A DNA stretch of 8,261 nt from Phycisphaerae bacterium (GTDB taxonomy: Bacteria; Planctomycetota; Phycisphaerae; WQYP01): positions 1 to 8,261 of the forward strand of contig JABEVA010000062.1 in NCBI GenBank assembly GCA_013044065.1, read 5' to 3'. Below the pieces are notes generated by a model. That model saw only the letters and a list, made by a program, of their open reading frames with translations. It had not been told where the DNA came from and did no database searches. Each line of letters opens with the position of its first letter. The first letter of the stretch is position 1. Of the stretch, positions 6,976 through 8,261 are shown in pieces. A program made the position numbers and the translations under genes.

Positions 6976-8181
6976 TTAGTAGGAAAATTGCTCCGAATAA
7001 ATACTCGACCGCGGCACACCCATTTCGCGCAGGATGCGCAGGGTGGCTTCTGCCATGGTCGGCGGGCCGCAAACATAAAAATCCTTCTCCACCACCTTCC
7101 CGCCAAGCAATTCCGCCAGCATCGACCGATCCAAGCGGCCGCGACAGCCCTGCCAATCGGCAGACGGGCGGCTTAAAACATGCACCACCCGTACTTGCGG
7201 CCGGTCCAGCGATTCCATGGCCGCAAGTTCCTCCCGGAAGATGATATCCTCCTGGCTGCGGTTCACAAACACCAGCAGTGCCGGTCTGTTGGCTCGCGTA
7301 TCACGTAGATATCGCAACATGCTCATCAGCGGCGTTATACCCACCCCACCGGCAATGAGAACCAACGGCCTTTTCGGCGTACCCGCCAGATATGAAAACC
7401 GACCAAAGGGGCCGCGGATGTAGGCTCGGTCGCCTGGCTTTATCTTCGGAATCAGTGCGGTGAAATCGCCGGCGATTTTGATAGTGGATGTCACGCCATC
7501 CGCACTGGCCGGGCTGGAGGATATGGAAAATGGATGCTCCTCCGGCGGCACATTCGGGGTTAAAAGCGTGATGTAGTGAAATTGCCCCGGAACATGCACA
7601 CGTTTGGTTCCTGGCGATACTGGAGTAAATTTCAACGTCCACACATCCCGGGATTCCTGTTTTACGTGGGTGACTTCATGGAGAATTTTTCGGTGATAAA
7701 AGAGGTGAAACCACCGGTGATACACGTACACACCCACCGCACACGCCGCCAGGGCAATCCAGACCGCCCGCACCGGCCACGCGGCCAGGTCTCCCCGACC
7801 GCGCCCGCCGATTCCCAAGACCAGGCTATGCACAAAGGCCAGCACCAGTATGAAAACAACCATCCGTCCATGCCAGCGCCGCCAGCGCTGATATTCCATC
7901 CGCAGTGACTGCCTCCATATCGCGGTAATCACCGTCACTATCAACGCCAGCAAGGCCAACCGGCCCAACTGTACTGGCCATGGCACAACCAAGCGCGTAA
8001 GCAGCCACCATCTGTTGGCGCTCCAGGCCAGCAGTATCGGATGGGCCAACAGCATCAGCACGGCCAAGATGCCCATGGCCCGATGAAACCGGAGTAAATA
8101 ATCCAGCCCGAACGGCGATTCCAGCCGTGGAATGCGTGCAGCCATGACAAATTGCAACACCAAAATTGCAAATCCGGTCAA
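6976..8181 (-). CDS. Ferric-reductase-like membrane b-haem / FAD / NAD(P)H oxidoreductase (N-terminus uncertain)
   Basis: This enzyme would pass electrons from cytoplasmic NAD(P)H through FAD to haems in the membrane, as in ferric reductases and NADPH oxidases; its final acceptor is unknown. Counting from TTG 8181 (401 residues), five helices span about 1-160. Two histidine pairs, H33/H47 and H104/H118, are each separated by 13 residues, the pattern for two b haems. The FAD domain has PGQFHYITLL and the HPFSISS flavin motif (216-222). The NAD(P) domain has GGVGITP (278-284), CGPP (371-374) and the aromatic terminus YSEQFSY. The start is doubtful. The frame is open to 8232 but contains no ATG before residue 13, and the residues just upstream (SKNLANNLA) look like family sequence. 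Family members usually have one more N-terminal helix, which seems to continue in another frame at 8213-8260. It is the first visible gene of a three-gene cluster with the small membrane protein and the phosphatase. Confidence 0.9.
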   Translation of the reverse strand: MTGFAILVLQFVMAARIPRLESPFGLDYLLRFHRAMGILAVLMLLAHPILLAWSANRWWLLTRLVVPWPVQLGRLALLALIVTVITAIWRQSLRMEYQRWRRWHGRMVVFILVLAFVHSLVLGIGGRGRGDLAAWPVRAVWIALAACAVGVYVYHRWFHLFYHRKILHEVTHVKQESRDVWTLKFTPVSPGTKRVHVPGQFHYITLLTPNVPPEEHPFSISSSPASADGVTSTIKIAGDFTALIPKIKPGDRAYIRGPFGRFSYLAGTPKRPLVLIAGGVGITPLMSMLRYLRDTRANRPALLVFVNRSQEDIIFREELAAMESLDRPQVRVVHVLSRPSADWQGCRGRLDRSMLAELLGGKVVEKDFYVCGPPTMAEATLRILREMGVPRSSIYSEQFSY

Positions 8182-8260
8182 GGCCAGATTGTTCGCCAGA
8201 TTTTTTGAAAAGCTACTCTCCGGGCCTTGGAATCATTAGGTAAAACAAAAAAACAAAAAT
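8182..8260 (-). other. Probable out-of-frame N-terminal extension of the reductase
   Basis: Reading leftward from the right edge, one frame gives IFVFLFYLMIPRPGE and stops at 8213-8215. The reductase frame, open from 8232, gives PESSFSKNLANN and then the annotated protein. Deleting one G near 8217-8222 joins them as a hydrophobic helix, a PRP turn, a linker and helix 2, which is the usual N-terminal layout of this family. The T-rich coding sequence would give Phe-rich translations by chance, so this is not certain. Confidence 0.4.
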
Positions 8261-8261
8261 G

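Noticed and set aside
8241..8260. A-rich tract at the right edge as a terminator or promoter element
   Set aside because: No GC-rich stem precedes it, and it can be read as Phe-rich coding sequence for the reductase's first helix. It is too close to the edge to decide.
1..8261. CRISPR array, tRNA/rRNA, insertion sequence or attachment site
   Set aside because: I found no regularly spaced repeats, transposase motifs, terminal inverted repeats or tRNA-like cloverleaf on either strand by reading; a computed search was not possible.

Overview
The window is protein-coding bacterial DNA of moderately high GC. It has no rRNA, tRNA, CRISPR array, insertion sequence or phage gene that I can recognise. 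The mix of genes fits a planctomycete-like (PVC group, perhaps Phycisphaerae) heterotroph: a secreted toroid/DUF4159 protein, a signal-peptide protein with a C-terminal DPFG segment, a DUF3592 membrane protein, and a HAMP-SpoIIE phosphatase. This placement rests on remembered family distributions and is only moderately supported.

Layout, left to right: (1) positions 1-637, minus strand, the N-terminal 212 residues of NAD(P) transhydrogenase subunit alpha (pntA), cut by the left edge. (2) A divergent intergenic region of about 360 bp with a short repeat/hairpin at 781-814. (3) 997-3423, plus strand, a large probably exported protein with an alpha/alpha-toroid N-terminal half and two tandem DUF4159-like domains. 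(4) 3462-4533, minus strand, a secreted protein of unknown function whose frame is broken at a six-base homopolymer. (5) A 210-bp divergent spacer. (6) 4744-5310, plus strand, a two-helix DUF3592 protein, overlapping tail to tail by 29 bp with the next gene. (7) 8261-5282, minus strand, a tight three-gene cluster: a membrane b-haem/FAD/NAD(P)H reductase, a 71-residue single-helix protein, and a membrane HAMP-SpoIIE (RsbU-type) serine/threonine phosphatase. Spacings are 12 and 5 nt, and a GGAG ribosome binding site precedes each downstream start.

The most interesting grouping is this last cluster. It places an electron-transfer enzyme that would carry two b haems beside a small membrane protein and a membrane-anchored phosphatase of the kind that controls partner-switching (anti-sigma/anti-anti-sigma) circuits, which suggests redox- or metal-linked signalling. 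That link is inference from gene order. No STAS or anti-sigma partner lies in the window. Together with pntA, two separate loci here concern NAD(P)H redox chemistry.

A second theme is frame disruption. One gene (3462-4533) is clearly split at a homopolymer. The reductase appears to lose its first transmembrane helix through a one-base shift near the right edge. The toroid/DUF4159 gene has a competing signal peptide in another frame. Several such events in 8 kb suggest either indel errors in the underlying assembly or real gene decay, so exact gene ends should be read with care.
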